From Plantago elongata (Eukaryota; Streptophyta; Magnoliopsida; Lamiales; Plantaginaceae), in the NCBI GenBank assembly GCA_036897095.1, contig JAYMSP010000900.1, positions 1-39,267 on the forward strand: 39,267 bases of DNA, in the 5' to 3' direction. Of this stretch, positions 1-8,293 are shown one piece after another. How positions within the stretch are numbered: position 1 is the stretch's first letter; every line of letters begins with the position of its first letter. The translations under genes were made by a program, and so were the position numbers. The notes under the pieces were generated by a model. That model did no database searches, was not told the origin of the DNA, and saw only the letters and a program-made list of their open reading frames with translations.

Positions 1-420
1 CTAGTCTCGAGGCGAACTAGTCTAGTGCCGCACGGGTCGAGTCTTTTACACGCTTTAGAGTTTTATCCCGTGACACTGAGCTATCAAACGATATGATAAT
101 ATCATACCCGTTTGATAGCAAATGCTATCAAATAGGCGTTGGAGTTCTCCACTGTCATTTGATGGAAACTCCATCAAACTGTCGTTGGAGACGACCTTAG
201 ATTGTTGGCATAAATCTACAATTCAGTTGCGTTTTCATTCAATAAAAAGATATATAAAAATTTAATTAAAATTCAGATAATTCAACTTCAATTCTATATT
301 AAATAGTATTTTTCAGTTATCAACATTCTAAGTTATGATTTACATTAACACATAATTCTTTAAATTATACATTATATTAATTCATATCGCGTCAAATTTT
401 TAATACTTGGTGGGAAATGT
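1..420. other. AT-rich intergenic DNA with nested inverted repeats
   Basis: No gene is visible. Positions 81-90 (CTATCAAACG) pair with 109-118 (CGTTTGATAG), and between them lies a smaller palindrome (ATGATA at 93-98, TATCAT at 100-105). The motif CTATCAAA recurs just after, and short repeats of CGTTGGAG occur near 137-145 and 182-190. This may be the end of a small inverted-repeat transposon cut off by the window edge. I could not find its other end. Confidence 0.4.
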
Positions 421-444
421 CTTGGTTGTAATTCTGTCCAGTTA

Positions 445-505
445 TGGGCCAAATAAATCTTGGGCTCTATCTATAACTAGGCTTTAGTGGAGCTTAATTT
501 GGGCC
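445..505 (+). promoter_or_regulatory. Cluster of three site II (TGGGCY) elements upstream of FIS1
   Basis: TGGGCC at 445-450, TGGGCT at 461-466 and TGGGCC at 500-505 lie 140-200 bases before the FIS1 start codon. Site II motifs of this type bind TCP factors and are enriched in promoters of plant genes for mitochondrial and growth-related proteins. The motifs are seen directly. Their use here is inferred from position and from the kind of gene that follows. Confidence 0.5.
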
Positions 506-644
506 GGAGCAGTCCGGACATGACCCGAGCGTGAGTGACACAGACGTCGTGATGACCCGGTGACTCGGTGAGTAGCTTTGTTGAATAAACTTGAAAATCC
601 AAAATCATCAATCACATTTATTTCGTAATAGGAAAGTAAAGGAA

Positions 645-1916
645 ATGGAAGCAAAGATAGCGAAATTCTTCGATTCGGTGACCAGTATCTTCACCGGTGG
701 CGATCAGATCCCCTGGTGTGATTCCGATATCGTCGCTGTGAGTTGCTGCTTTCCTATCATCTTCTAACTTCTAACCCTAACATTTTCAGGACTTGTACTA
801 ATTGTATTGATCATTCTTCAAATCGTACCTTGCTTTTTTGCATTTTATCTAGTAGTAGTACTAGTAGTACTATATTTTGTATGAATAAGTCTATTAGGTT
901 GTTAATGGAAGGATCTGTTCAAATCTGTTCACATCAATTTCCAACAAGGGAACATTTTATCAGCTTCAGTTCTGTGTCGGATTGTTGCTCTCCTTTAACT
1001 TATTCACATCATTGATGATTTTATCAGCTTCATTCTGTGTGGAATAATTATATAGGTCATACTCAAATGTTTGTGTGCTTTGGTACTTTAATTGGGAAAT
1101 TAATTTATCCGAATGTTACAAGCTAAGATGATCATGTCTATGTTCCCTCTTATTCATATGCACTTGTCATGCACTCATCTATAGTGCCTGTCTACCTTGC
1201 GCTTATTGCTTTGTCCACTTCGTATCATTATCTATCTGCAGGGCTGTGAACGTGAGGTTGCTGAAGCTACTAAAAGTAACTCCGATGACCAAAAAAGTGA
1301 ATGCATCATGCGCTTGTCTTGGGCTCTTGTTCACTCTAGGAACCCAGCTGATGTGCAGCGTGGAATAGCCATGCTTGAAGGTGAATCATTCACTTTATTC
1401 TCTCTCAAAGTCATTTGCTTTTGGCTTATTTCTTTAAACCATTGCTTGTTGAAAATATCAAGCAAAATAGTCTTTTAGCTGAGCCAGAGCTATCTTATAG
1501 TCCATCTTTAATATTTCAAATTACACTTTGTGACGTTAGAACCTGCTCTTGCAGCCTCTTTGGCCGGTGCCACCAGTCCATTGCAGGTTAGGGAGAAGCT
1601 GTATCTTCTGGCTATAGGATACTTCAGAAGTGGGGACTACTCCAGAAGTAGGCAGCTTGTTGACCGTTGTTTGGAGGTTAGTATTTGCAATGTTTCATTA
1701 ATAGTGTAAAACTACATTCTCTCGAGGCAGATTGCACCTGACTGGATAAATTTGGTTGTGAAAATGTCAGATTGCACCTGACTGGAGGCAGGCCTTGAGC
1801 CTTAAGAAAGCACTTGAAGATAAAATCACTAAGGGTACTGCGAGCTCCACATATCTTGACTTATTATGAAAAAAAAAATTAAAAAAAAAAAATAAAAATA
1901 AAAATAAAAAAAAAAT

Positions 1917-1956
<40 letters not shown>

Positions 1957-2100
1957 CCTTGGCTTGAAGGATTAATTTAATCATTTTGTATGTTTGCTTT
2001 AATGTGTATAGATGGAGTTATTGGCATTGGTATTGCTGCAACTGCTGTGGGTCTTTTGGCCGGTGGGCTTGCTGCTGCACTCTCAGGTCGCAAGAAATGA
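645..2100 (+). CDS. FIS1: Mitochondrial/peroxisomal fission protein FIS1
   Basis: Tail-anchored outer-membrane protein that helps recruit the dynamin-related fission machinery to mitochondria and peroxisomes. Exons are 645-737, 1242-1380, 1555-1676, 1771-1834 and 2012-2100, all with GT-AG borders. The phases add up to 507 nt (168 aa, close to the roughly 170 aa of Arabidopsis FIS1A). The N-terminus (MEAKIAKFFDSV, then IPWCDSDIVA) and the helical TPR-like core (MRLSWALVHSR, VQRGIAMLE, YFRSGDYSRSRQLVDRC) are characteristic. The C-terminus is a glycine/alanine-rich membrane segment (GIGIAATAVGLLAGGL) followed by the basic tail SGRKK, the standard tail-anchor layout. Intron 4 carries a poly-A and (TA)n tract. 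Exon 4 has a duplicated acceptor region (see findings). No truncation is visible. Confidence 0.95.
1728..1786 (+). repeat. 19-bp direct repeat duplicating the FIS1 exon 4 acceptor
   Basis: CAGATTGCACCTGACTGGA occurs at 1728-1746 and again at 1768-1786, 40 bases apart. The second copy is the true start of exon 4 (acceptor AG at 1769-1770), because only it continues into the conserved WRQAL sequence. The first copy lies in the intron and carries the same CAG acceptor. Confidence 0.85.
1869..1952. repeat. Poly-A and (TA)n microsatellite in FIS1 intron 4
   Basis: An A-rich tract with scattered T (1869-1919) runs into about 16 TA units (1920-1952). It lies inside intron 4 between the donor at 1835 and the acceptor at 2011. 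It is simple sequence, probably length-variable between individuals. Confidence 0.9.
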
Positions 2101-2849
2101 TAACAGGAACAATGAACTAGTAGATATGAATCAGCATACTATATCTATTATATCAATCTACATCTGGATTCTGAATTCTTCTTATTCGATTGCAATATGT
2201 TGGAAATTTTGAATCGTAGTTTCCCTGATATAATTATACTCCTTCGGTAGTTCGTTATTGCTTCTAATCCTACTACATGTGTTGAACTGTATATGGATTC
2301 GGTATTGGGCAATACAAAGTTTTGTGAAGTTAGAAGTGAGTCTTAAAAAACAATATCTTTTCATGTAAAGAAAAATAAAAAATAGTTGGTTGGGTGGTGG
2401 TGTATTATGTTTAACATAATGTTTATACAAAAAAAAAATAAAAAAATTCCTTGTAATATGCTGGAAAATAAAGTCCTTAGGTAAATTCACTTAATTTATG
2501 TAGTCAGAGAGATATTGAGGAAAACCTAAGGTGGTTTTTCTTGTCATTTAGCCATTACAGGACCAACCTTAGAGCGCTTGAATGACTGAGTGAGTGTGCT
2601 CAACGGTTTTGGGGGCATCCTGCTTGTGTGAGGGGGTCGTAAATATCACGACGGGTTTCGAACCCCTCGGGGGTCGATTTTCGTGGACATTTTTCCGACC
2701 GTCTAGTTTTCAAAACAAATTGCTCGGCCATGTAATGGAGTGAGTGAGAAAATGTACGTCTCTCGTGCGATTGGACTATTTGTCCCCTTTGTACGGCCTC
2801 CCGAAGTTGAACATTTCACAAGATTTTTTGCAATTACGGATCACTACCA
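2101..2849. other. FIS1 3' region and unassigned spacer
   Basis: The first few hundred bases are probably the FIS1 3' untranslated region and downstream flank. From about 2550 the base composition changes to a more GC-rich stretch with no recognisable gene. This leads into the rDNA relic, and its first part (2550-2850) could be rDNA too decayed for me to align. Confidence 0.4.
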
Positions 2850-3223
2850 TTCCACATGTGATCGGGATGCACTGCCAACTCCAATCTTCTTCCCTCCTGG
2901 AATTCTTTTCATGAACTATTTAGACTCTCTTTTCAAAGTATTTTTCATCTTTTCCTCGTGGTACTTGTTCGCTATCTTTTACCCATATTTAGTGCTGGAT
3001 GGAATTTACCGCCCAATTGGGACTGCATTCCCAAACAACCTGTCACTCCGAGTAATGCTCATTGTGAAACAGGGTCTGGTGCCCCTACCAGGGGCCTTGA
3101 GCGTGGACCGCCAATTCTGATTATTAAGTTGAGCTATTCCTCGTTCACTCACCGTTACAAGGGAAATAAGTTTCTTCTCCACTACTAACTCACCGGGTAC
3201 TCCAGTCAGAACCTTGAGTCGCG
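2850..3223 (-). pseudogene. Decayed 5' part of 25S rRNA (45S rDNA relic)
   Basis: Read on the minus strand this matches the start of plant 25S rRNA with many substitutions and gaps. Recognisable blocks on the plus strand are GACTCTCTTTTCAAAGTA near 2924-2941, GTACTTGTTCGCTATC near 2961-2976, GGAATTTACCGCCCAATTGG near 3001-3020, CATTCCCAAACAAC near 3027-3040 and AAGTTTCTTCTCC near 3169-3181. The 25S 5' end falls near 3223, next to the ITS2 remnant (about 3224-3416). Many changes are C to T or G to A, as expected for long-methylated DNA. It is not a working rRNA gene. Confidence 0.85.
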
Positions 3224-3416
3224 GTGGAAGGCGCATTAGCACCTTTGGTTTATAATGATGCCCTAACTAGCGATAGGGTCAATTACAACATCACCAGTGA
3301 TCTTTCAAACACCATTTGTTTTGGCATCCGTCGACGAGGGATCATTTTTTGACAAGCCGAGCTATCGGGAGGCTATTATCTGCACCTATACCAAATTGGT
3401 AGCAGAGGACGTGATT

Positions 3417-3588
3417 GTGACACCCAGGCGGTCATGCCCTAAGTCCGAACTCTGAAGTCATCAAGTGTGATTTGTGTTCAAAGACTTAATTAATGGTTCA
3501 CAGGATTATGCAATTCTAACCAACTATAAAATTTTGATATCGTTCTTTATCGGTGCAAGAGCAGAGATATCCGTTGTTGAGAGTCGTT
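3417..3588 (-). pseudogene. Decayed 5.8S rRNA copy
   Basis: The whole 5.8S gene can be followed on the minus strand, from the AACGACTCTC-type 5' end (near 3588) to the GTGAC-type 3' end (near 3417). On the plus strand the blocks GTTCAAAGACTTAATTAATG (near 3477), GGTTCACAGGATTATGCAAT (near 3494) and GAGATATCCGTTGTTGAGAG (near 3564) are damaged versions of the universal 5.8S core. The stretch is about 172 nt against a usual length near 164, so small insertions are present. It lies between ITS2 and ITS1 remnants in the right order. Confidence 0.88.
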
Positions 3589-3712
3589 TTGACTTTCAAG
3601 ATACATCACATCCCCACAACCACACCACGAATAGGAGTCACAGGGAACATCGCTTTTGTTTTTCCCTAGGCGCTTGCCGCACAAGGATTTGTTAGCCACC
3701 AAGTGCAGGCAC
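3589..3712 (-). pseudogene. ITS1 remnant of the rDNA relic
   Basis: This short stretch separates the 5.8S and 18S remnants. It keeps a version of the conserved angiosperm ITS1 core (GYGYCAAGGAA on the rDNA sense strand), visible on the plus strand as TTTCCCTAGGCGCTTGCCGC at about 3660-3679. The spacer is shorter than a usual ITS1, so part of it and the extreme 3' end of 18S are probably deleted. Confidence 0.65.
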
Positions 3713-4290
3713 CAGTCATGGACGTTGTCAACACGAGTTGATGATTCACACTTACTAGGAAGTCCTTGTTCAAACCAATAATTGGCATGATCTATCCCGT
3801 CATGGTAATTTCAAATATTCCCGACCATGGCTATAGAGTTGTTCGCTGAACATCTATGGGCATCAAAAAACTGTTATTGGAGGTCATAGTCCCTATAAGA
3901 AGCTAGTTGTGGAGGAATAACTCCGCAGAGCTACTTGCAGGATGAGGTCTTGTTCATTATCAGAATTGACCTGACATATCGCTCTACCAACTAAGAACGA
4001 CCATTCACCACCACCCACAAAATCGAGAAAGAGCTCTTTGTATTTCAATCCTTACTGTATCAGGACTTGGTAAGTTTCCTTGTGTTGTGTCAAATGAAGC
4101 CACATGCTCCACTCTTGGTGGTGCCCTTTTTCTCAATTCCTTATAGTTTAGCCTTGCCACTATTCTCCCTCCGGAACCAAAAGACTTTGATTTCACATAA
4201 GGTGTCGGTGAAGTCCTACAAGCAACATTCGTCGATCCCATGGCCGACATCGTTTATGGTTGAGACTAGGGCGATTCTTTCTTATTGATG
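3713..4290 (-). pseudogene. Decayed 3' part of 18S rRNA
   Basis: Minus-strand match to the 3' third of plant 18S rRNA. Plus-strand blocks that identify it include GATCTATCCCGTCATGG near 3790, ACCATTCACCACCACCC near 4000, TCAATCCTTACTGTATCAGG near 4046, GGTGGTGCCCTTTTTCTCAA near 4118 and CATCGTTTATGGTTGAGACT near 4248. About 130 nt at the 18S 3' end are missing. The 5' two thirds of the gene are absent. Open reading frames in this stretch are accidental. Confidence 0.9.
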
Positions 4291-4364
4291 AACAGTCTTT
4301 ACTATCTCTAAGCATTTCAACCTGAAAGTGCATAGCATAAAGTTTAGATCACTTTCTTAGACAT

Positions 4365-4765
4365 ATGGGAGAAGTTGTTGATAGTCCACATAGATTCTAC
4401 AAGTGAGGACTTGCTACTCAATGCTAATCTCTAATTCTCTATCACCATGTTTCGGAATGTCTCTGATGACATTTCTCTGCGAAATTGTCCGACTTTTTTC
4501 TGGAGTAAACAGTGTCCTTCTATAACCTGATTAAATGCAACTTGTTGGACTGGGGTGGGGGCAGGGGAGGGGGCGGTGATAGCGAGAGGGCTGCAGTTAA
4601 AGAGATTGTGTGCACAGTTTAAGTATGAACTTGTGGTGAAAGTTGCGGTGGCAGTTGCACAAACAACAAAGGAGCGTCTCTGTAGCCTACTGTGAGTCCG
4701 GCAGGCACGCCATATACCTCACTGTATTGGAGTACTGTTATGGCAGTTTATGCTGCCAGAGACTA
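4365..4765 (-). pseudogene. Decayed duplicate fragment of a ZF-HD homeobox gene
   Basis: The stretch aligns collinearly and in the same orientation with the intact ZF-HD gene 1.5 kb to the right. Matching plus-strand pairs include CTGGAGTAAAC (near 4500) with CCGGAGTAAAC, ACCTGATTAAATGCAACTTG with ACCTGATTAACCATAACTTG, GTGAAAGTTGCGGTG with ATGAAAGTTGCGGTG, and TACCTCACTGTATTGGAGT with TACCTCACTGTTTTGGAGT. Coding sense is lost through many indels, and the interior is partly replaced by G-rich sequence (about 4552-4580). It covers the homeodomain part to the start of the zinc finger. This is a dead tandem or segmental duplicate. Confidence 0.8.
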
Positions 4766-4991
4766 AGGAACCCCATCGATGAGAGGAATGAAAGAAGCAC
4801 TTATTTTGGATTCAAATGCAGCTGCAGAAGTCGTCTAGAAATTGATAAGTTAACTAGCTAGTAAGAGCCTTTTTCTATCTGTTGTTTCCTTTACATTTCA
4901 ATCAGTTATATATACTGTGCCAATTTGTCAATATAAAGTGAAAAGAAATCAATTAATATTTCTGCTGTTTTCCAAGTTTCAACTGTGATTA

Positions 4992-5172
4992 GGCTCCGTT
5001 CTTTTCAGCTGAAATTTACTGAACTGAATAGAACTGAACTGAACTGAACTGAATTGAATTGAATGAAACTGTGCATTGTGAAGTAAAGTATAAATTATAA
5101 CTAAGCAGAGCTGAACTGAACTAAACTGAATGAACTGAACTGAAATGATTTTAAGTCGAATAGAACAGAGTC
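4992..5172. mobile_element. Tourist-like MITE filled with a GAACT pentamer array
   Basis: The terminal inverted repeats GGCTCCGTTCTTTTC (left) and GACTCTGTTCTATTC (complement of the right end) agree at 12 of 15 positions. TTA is duplicated on both sides (4989-4991 and 5173-5175). A TTA target site and short GGC-type ends fit PIF/Harbinger-derived Tourist MITEs. The interior is mostly imperfect GAACT/ACTGA repeats on both arms. It carries no coding sequence and would depend on a transposase elsewhere. Confidence 0.7.
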
Positions 5173-5175
5173 TTA

Positions 5176-5860
5176 GTGAACTCTTCAAGTTAAGAGTTGT
5201 AGAGTAGAGAACGATCAAGTGAGAATAATTAAGTCACTGTTGTGGCAGTAAAAGAAAACCGATTCACATTTCTGTATGTTTGTCAGAGGGTGAAGCAGGT
5301 ATATTCTATCTGTAGGAAATTAAGATCCGTGTAGTAATGGATCAGTGATAAATGCACCAAGAAAGAGCTAGCTAGCATATATACTACGGTACCAAAAAAT
5401 AGTCTGGCCACTACACAAGGGTGCACGCTCGCAAGATAAGAGGGATTCGTGAGCGCAATCTTACCAACAACGTTCTCTATTCGAATCTAATGGCTGATGG
5501 TTTTCGGTTGGGCGCTTTTCCTGCTATAAAAAAGTAATGCTGCCTTCAACATCAGCCCTTAGCTTCTCATTTGAAATCAGTATTCAGCTCCCTTCTAACT
5601 TTCTTTCCAGAGTAATGTTCTTTTTTTCCCAAGAGAAATACTCAAGTACACTTGAATCGATTACTGAACATCAAATTCGATAAGTCCAAAAGCTTAGCAC
5701 TTTATGATAAAACTGTAGTCTAAAAGATAACCAGCAAGAAACAAAGTTTTAGCTAGCCTGGAAAACAAAGAGTAAGGAAAGACAAGACAACAGACAAGAC
5801 ACACACATACATATACATATACACACACACATATATATGTATATGCTATGATAAATCAAT
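5176..5860. other. Spacer and 3' flank of the ZF-HD gene
   Basis: No gene is visible. A CA/TA microsatellite lies at about 5801-5845, just outside the stop codon of the ZF-HD gene and therefore probably in its 3' untranslated region. Confidence 0.5.
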
Positions 5861-6439
5861 TCATAGCTTTTTATTGGGATGGTATTTGTTATTGTGCATC
5901 CAAACCTTGAGCACTTGCCTCTCGATGCCAATCTCTTCACAGATTCTGCTAACCTCAGGATCACCAAGTTTCGGTATCTTCCACCCAGATTTTTCAGCAA
6001 ATATATTCAGCTTCTCCTTCTGTTCCGGAGTAAACTTTGTCCTGAACCTTTTCTTAGGCGTCACAGGTCCTTGTTCCACCTGATTAACCATAACTTGCTG
6101 AACAGGCGCACTGACAGGAGGATGACAGCAAAAGCGGTTGGTGCATGGTTGAATTATAACTCGGCGATGAAAGTTGCGGTGACAATTGCAGACACAGCAA
6201 ATGAGTGACTCAATAGTTCCCTCTGGCCCACCTGCCAAGAACTCTCCGCATCCATCAGTGGTGTGTCCGCCTGTTGCAGTTGCATGGTTCTTTAAGCACT
6301 CCATGTACCTCACTGTTTTGGAGTGCCTGTATGGTGCCCTCTGATCTGCCTGTGCATTGATGCCATTGACAACAGGTTGCTGCTGTTGTTGTTGTTGGTC
6401 AGCAAGAACGGGAACCTGGGTTGAGACGCTGTTGCTCAT
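5861..6439 (-). CDS. Zinc finger-homeodomain (ZF-HD) transcription factor
   Basis: Plant-specific nuclear transcription factor, intronless, 192 aa. A glutamine run lies at residues 15-21. The ZF-HD dimerisation finger spans about residues 43-92, with the conserved ECLKNHA, GGHTTDGCGEF and CNCHRNFHR blocks carrying the metal-binding Cys and His residues. A cysteine-rich linker (QPCTNRFCCH) follows. The atypical homeodomain is at about 130-187 (KKRFRTKFTPEQKEKL, then recognition helix VLKVWMHNNK). The protein ends soon after the homeodomain. Family members form homo- and heterodimers through the finger and bind ATTA-core DNA. The start codon (6437-6439) is the first in frame and leaves a normal full-length protein. 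A TATA-like sequence lies on the minus strand near 6600. The exact ZHD number cannot be assigned from sequence reading alone. Confidence 0.93.
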   Translation of the reverse strand: MSNSVSTQVPVLADQQQQQQQPVVNGINAQADQRAPYRHSKTVRYMECLKNHATATGGHTTDGCGEFLAGGPEGTIESLICCVCNCHRNFHRRVIIQPCTNRFCCHPPVSAPVQQVMVNQVEQGPVTPKKRFRTKFTPEQKEKLNIFAEKSGWKIPKLGDPEVSRICEEIGIERQVLKVWMHNNKYHPNKKL

Positions 6440-8293
6440 GGAGATTTTGTGTTTCTTCTTCTTCTGTTGGTTTAGCAGAATTTTATGAATGAGCAGAAGA
6501 TGGTTTGAAGGAAAATACTACATTAATATATGACATAAAAAGAGGTGCACAAGGCAGATTAAATTTGTGGTGATGAGAAAGTAAAAGAGGTAGAGATAGA
6601 TTTATAAGGATGGTGAGGCTGGAAGTGAGACTTTTGTTTTGTTGAGGTAAGGAAAGGAGAGAATAAAATTAACATTAAGTGAAGGTGGCATGGCTTACAT
6701 TTGTTTGCATTTGCTTTATGAGCTCACACTTGACTACATGCAGCAGCAGCAGCTGGACAGTTTCGAGTCCTTTTAATTTTGTTCTCTTCCCCCTCCACTA
6801 TTAATGGCTTCCGATTCTGCTAAAATCAGGGCGATTTGGAATATGTTTCGAACTGGTAACTAGTTGTATGTGTTGGTAATATCAAGCTTAATGTACTTAC
6901 TGAATTAGAACTATCGTTGTCTTTGTCCTTCATTCAAAATCATCTTACAATATCTAAAGGTGGGTGGAGTTGGTCTAGTGAACTTGTAAGTTAATTTTAC
7001 ATTTCTAGATTTGATTCTGTGGGTTTGAGCTGAACTAGCAGAGCAGGTGTATTCCATTCAATTCAATAAATGAAGAGAGCAAAAGGAGAGTAAGTAGTAG
7101 TTGTACTTAAGTACAGAAGTTGAAATTAAAGGCAACAAAGAAATAGTTCACTAAGAACCATTAAGTCGAATAAGCCCTTATCGAATAAATTTTCAGTACA
7201 TAAGCAATAAACTAAACTGGCGTTTGGTGAAGAGGTTGACTATTGATGTATGCAACAACAGGTAGTAATGTATTACTGCACTGATTAACTTCTGTTCTCA
7301 GTTCTCAAGGAATTGTAGCTGAGCAGTTTGTCTTAGATGGGCTGCTTATGCATAGAATCTGTAATTGTTGTTGAGTATGTTTGTCCTCAAGTAGGAATTT
7401 ATGGTTTGGCTTCATTTCTTCACGCATTTCCACATTGCCACCATTAAATCTATCACGAGAGAAGAGACTTAGCTCCCTATCGCCCCTTGTCTAGTAGCTC
7501 TTCTAGATTCTTTCAGGCACATTACATCAAGATTTTACGAAATAGTAGTAATAGCCTCCTTGTGAATGTTATAGGAAGATTGCGTCCTTATATTTTCTAA
7601 ATTATCACCCCTCTGAGTGGTAATTTTCATGCCACATTATGGTATGAGTCAAAATTCCGGTTGGTTAAAAGTTAAACATCAAGTGTTAGTGTTTCCAAGT
7701 ACTGCATGATACACAGGTGACTAGGGCACTAGGCAAGTATTGCTTAGAGGGCAGACCGGCAGAGTACGAATTACCAATACAAAATTAAACTTTCCTACTT
7801 AAGAGAGTAGTAATAGAACACGGTTCCTTATCTTTTCTCAGCACTATTTGAACTAGATTATGTTTTTGTCAAAAGTACTACACAAATTACTCCTAACAGT
7901 TGTTTTAAAAGAATTACTCCCAACAGTTTCTGGATCAGAAGGTTTGAGATATTAGATGCATGATTTCCAGCCTTCCATGTGCGAAACATTTATGATAAAT
8001 TAGTAACTAGCATTGCCAGCTTTGTCATTTTTCCTTTCTTGAAAATTAAAAAAAGGACTGATCTTCTGTACATTCTACTAACATATTACAGATTACAGTA
8101 ATGAACACTAGTACTGGTTGCAGAGCTCAATGATCACCATCAAGGATCATTTTAGGTATAGGCATCCGTTCTTCCACTTGCTTTCGACCTGCAACTGCAG
8201 CCTGAGTGCTACAAATTACAACACTGCACCAGATATCGCATAGTACCAACCCTCGGCCGAAAAACTATTTTCAGGGTCCTGTGCGAGATTTTT
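6440..8293. other. Intergenic region between the ZF-HD and membralin genes
   Basis: The right-hand promoter of the ZF-HD gene (minus strand) occupies the left side and the 3' flank of membralin the right side. No further gene, RNA or clear transposon was recognised. The text is AT-rich, with scattered GAACT-like and TTAAGTCGAATAA motifs near 7030 and 7163 resembling the MITE at 4992, but no complete element. Confidence 0.4.

Noticed and set aside
2740..3120. 126-codon open frame on the plus strand
   Set aside because: It overlaps the decayed 25S rRNA on the opposite strand and has no protein resemblance.
4005..4288. Open frames on both strands near 4005-4288
   Set aside because: They are translations of the 18S rRNA remnant.
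2850..4290. Plastid or mitochondrial DNA insertion
   Set aside because: Considered because of rRNA-like text, but the order 18S-5.8S-25S with ITS spacers is nuclear rDNA.
4643..4861. 72-codon plus-strand frame
   Set aside because: It is antisense to the ZF-HD duplicate fragment and has no family match.
5879..6208. 109-codon plus-strand frame opposite the ZF-HD gene
   Set aside because: It is a shadow of the homeodomain coding strand.
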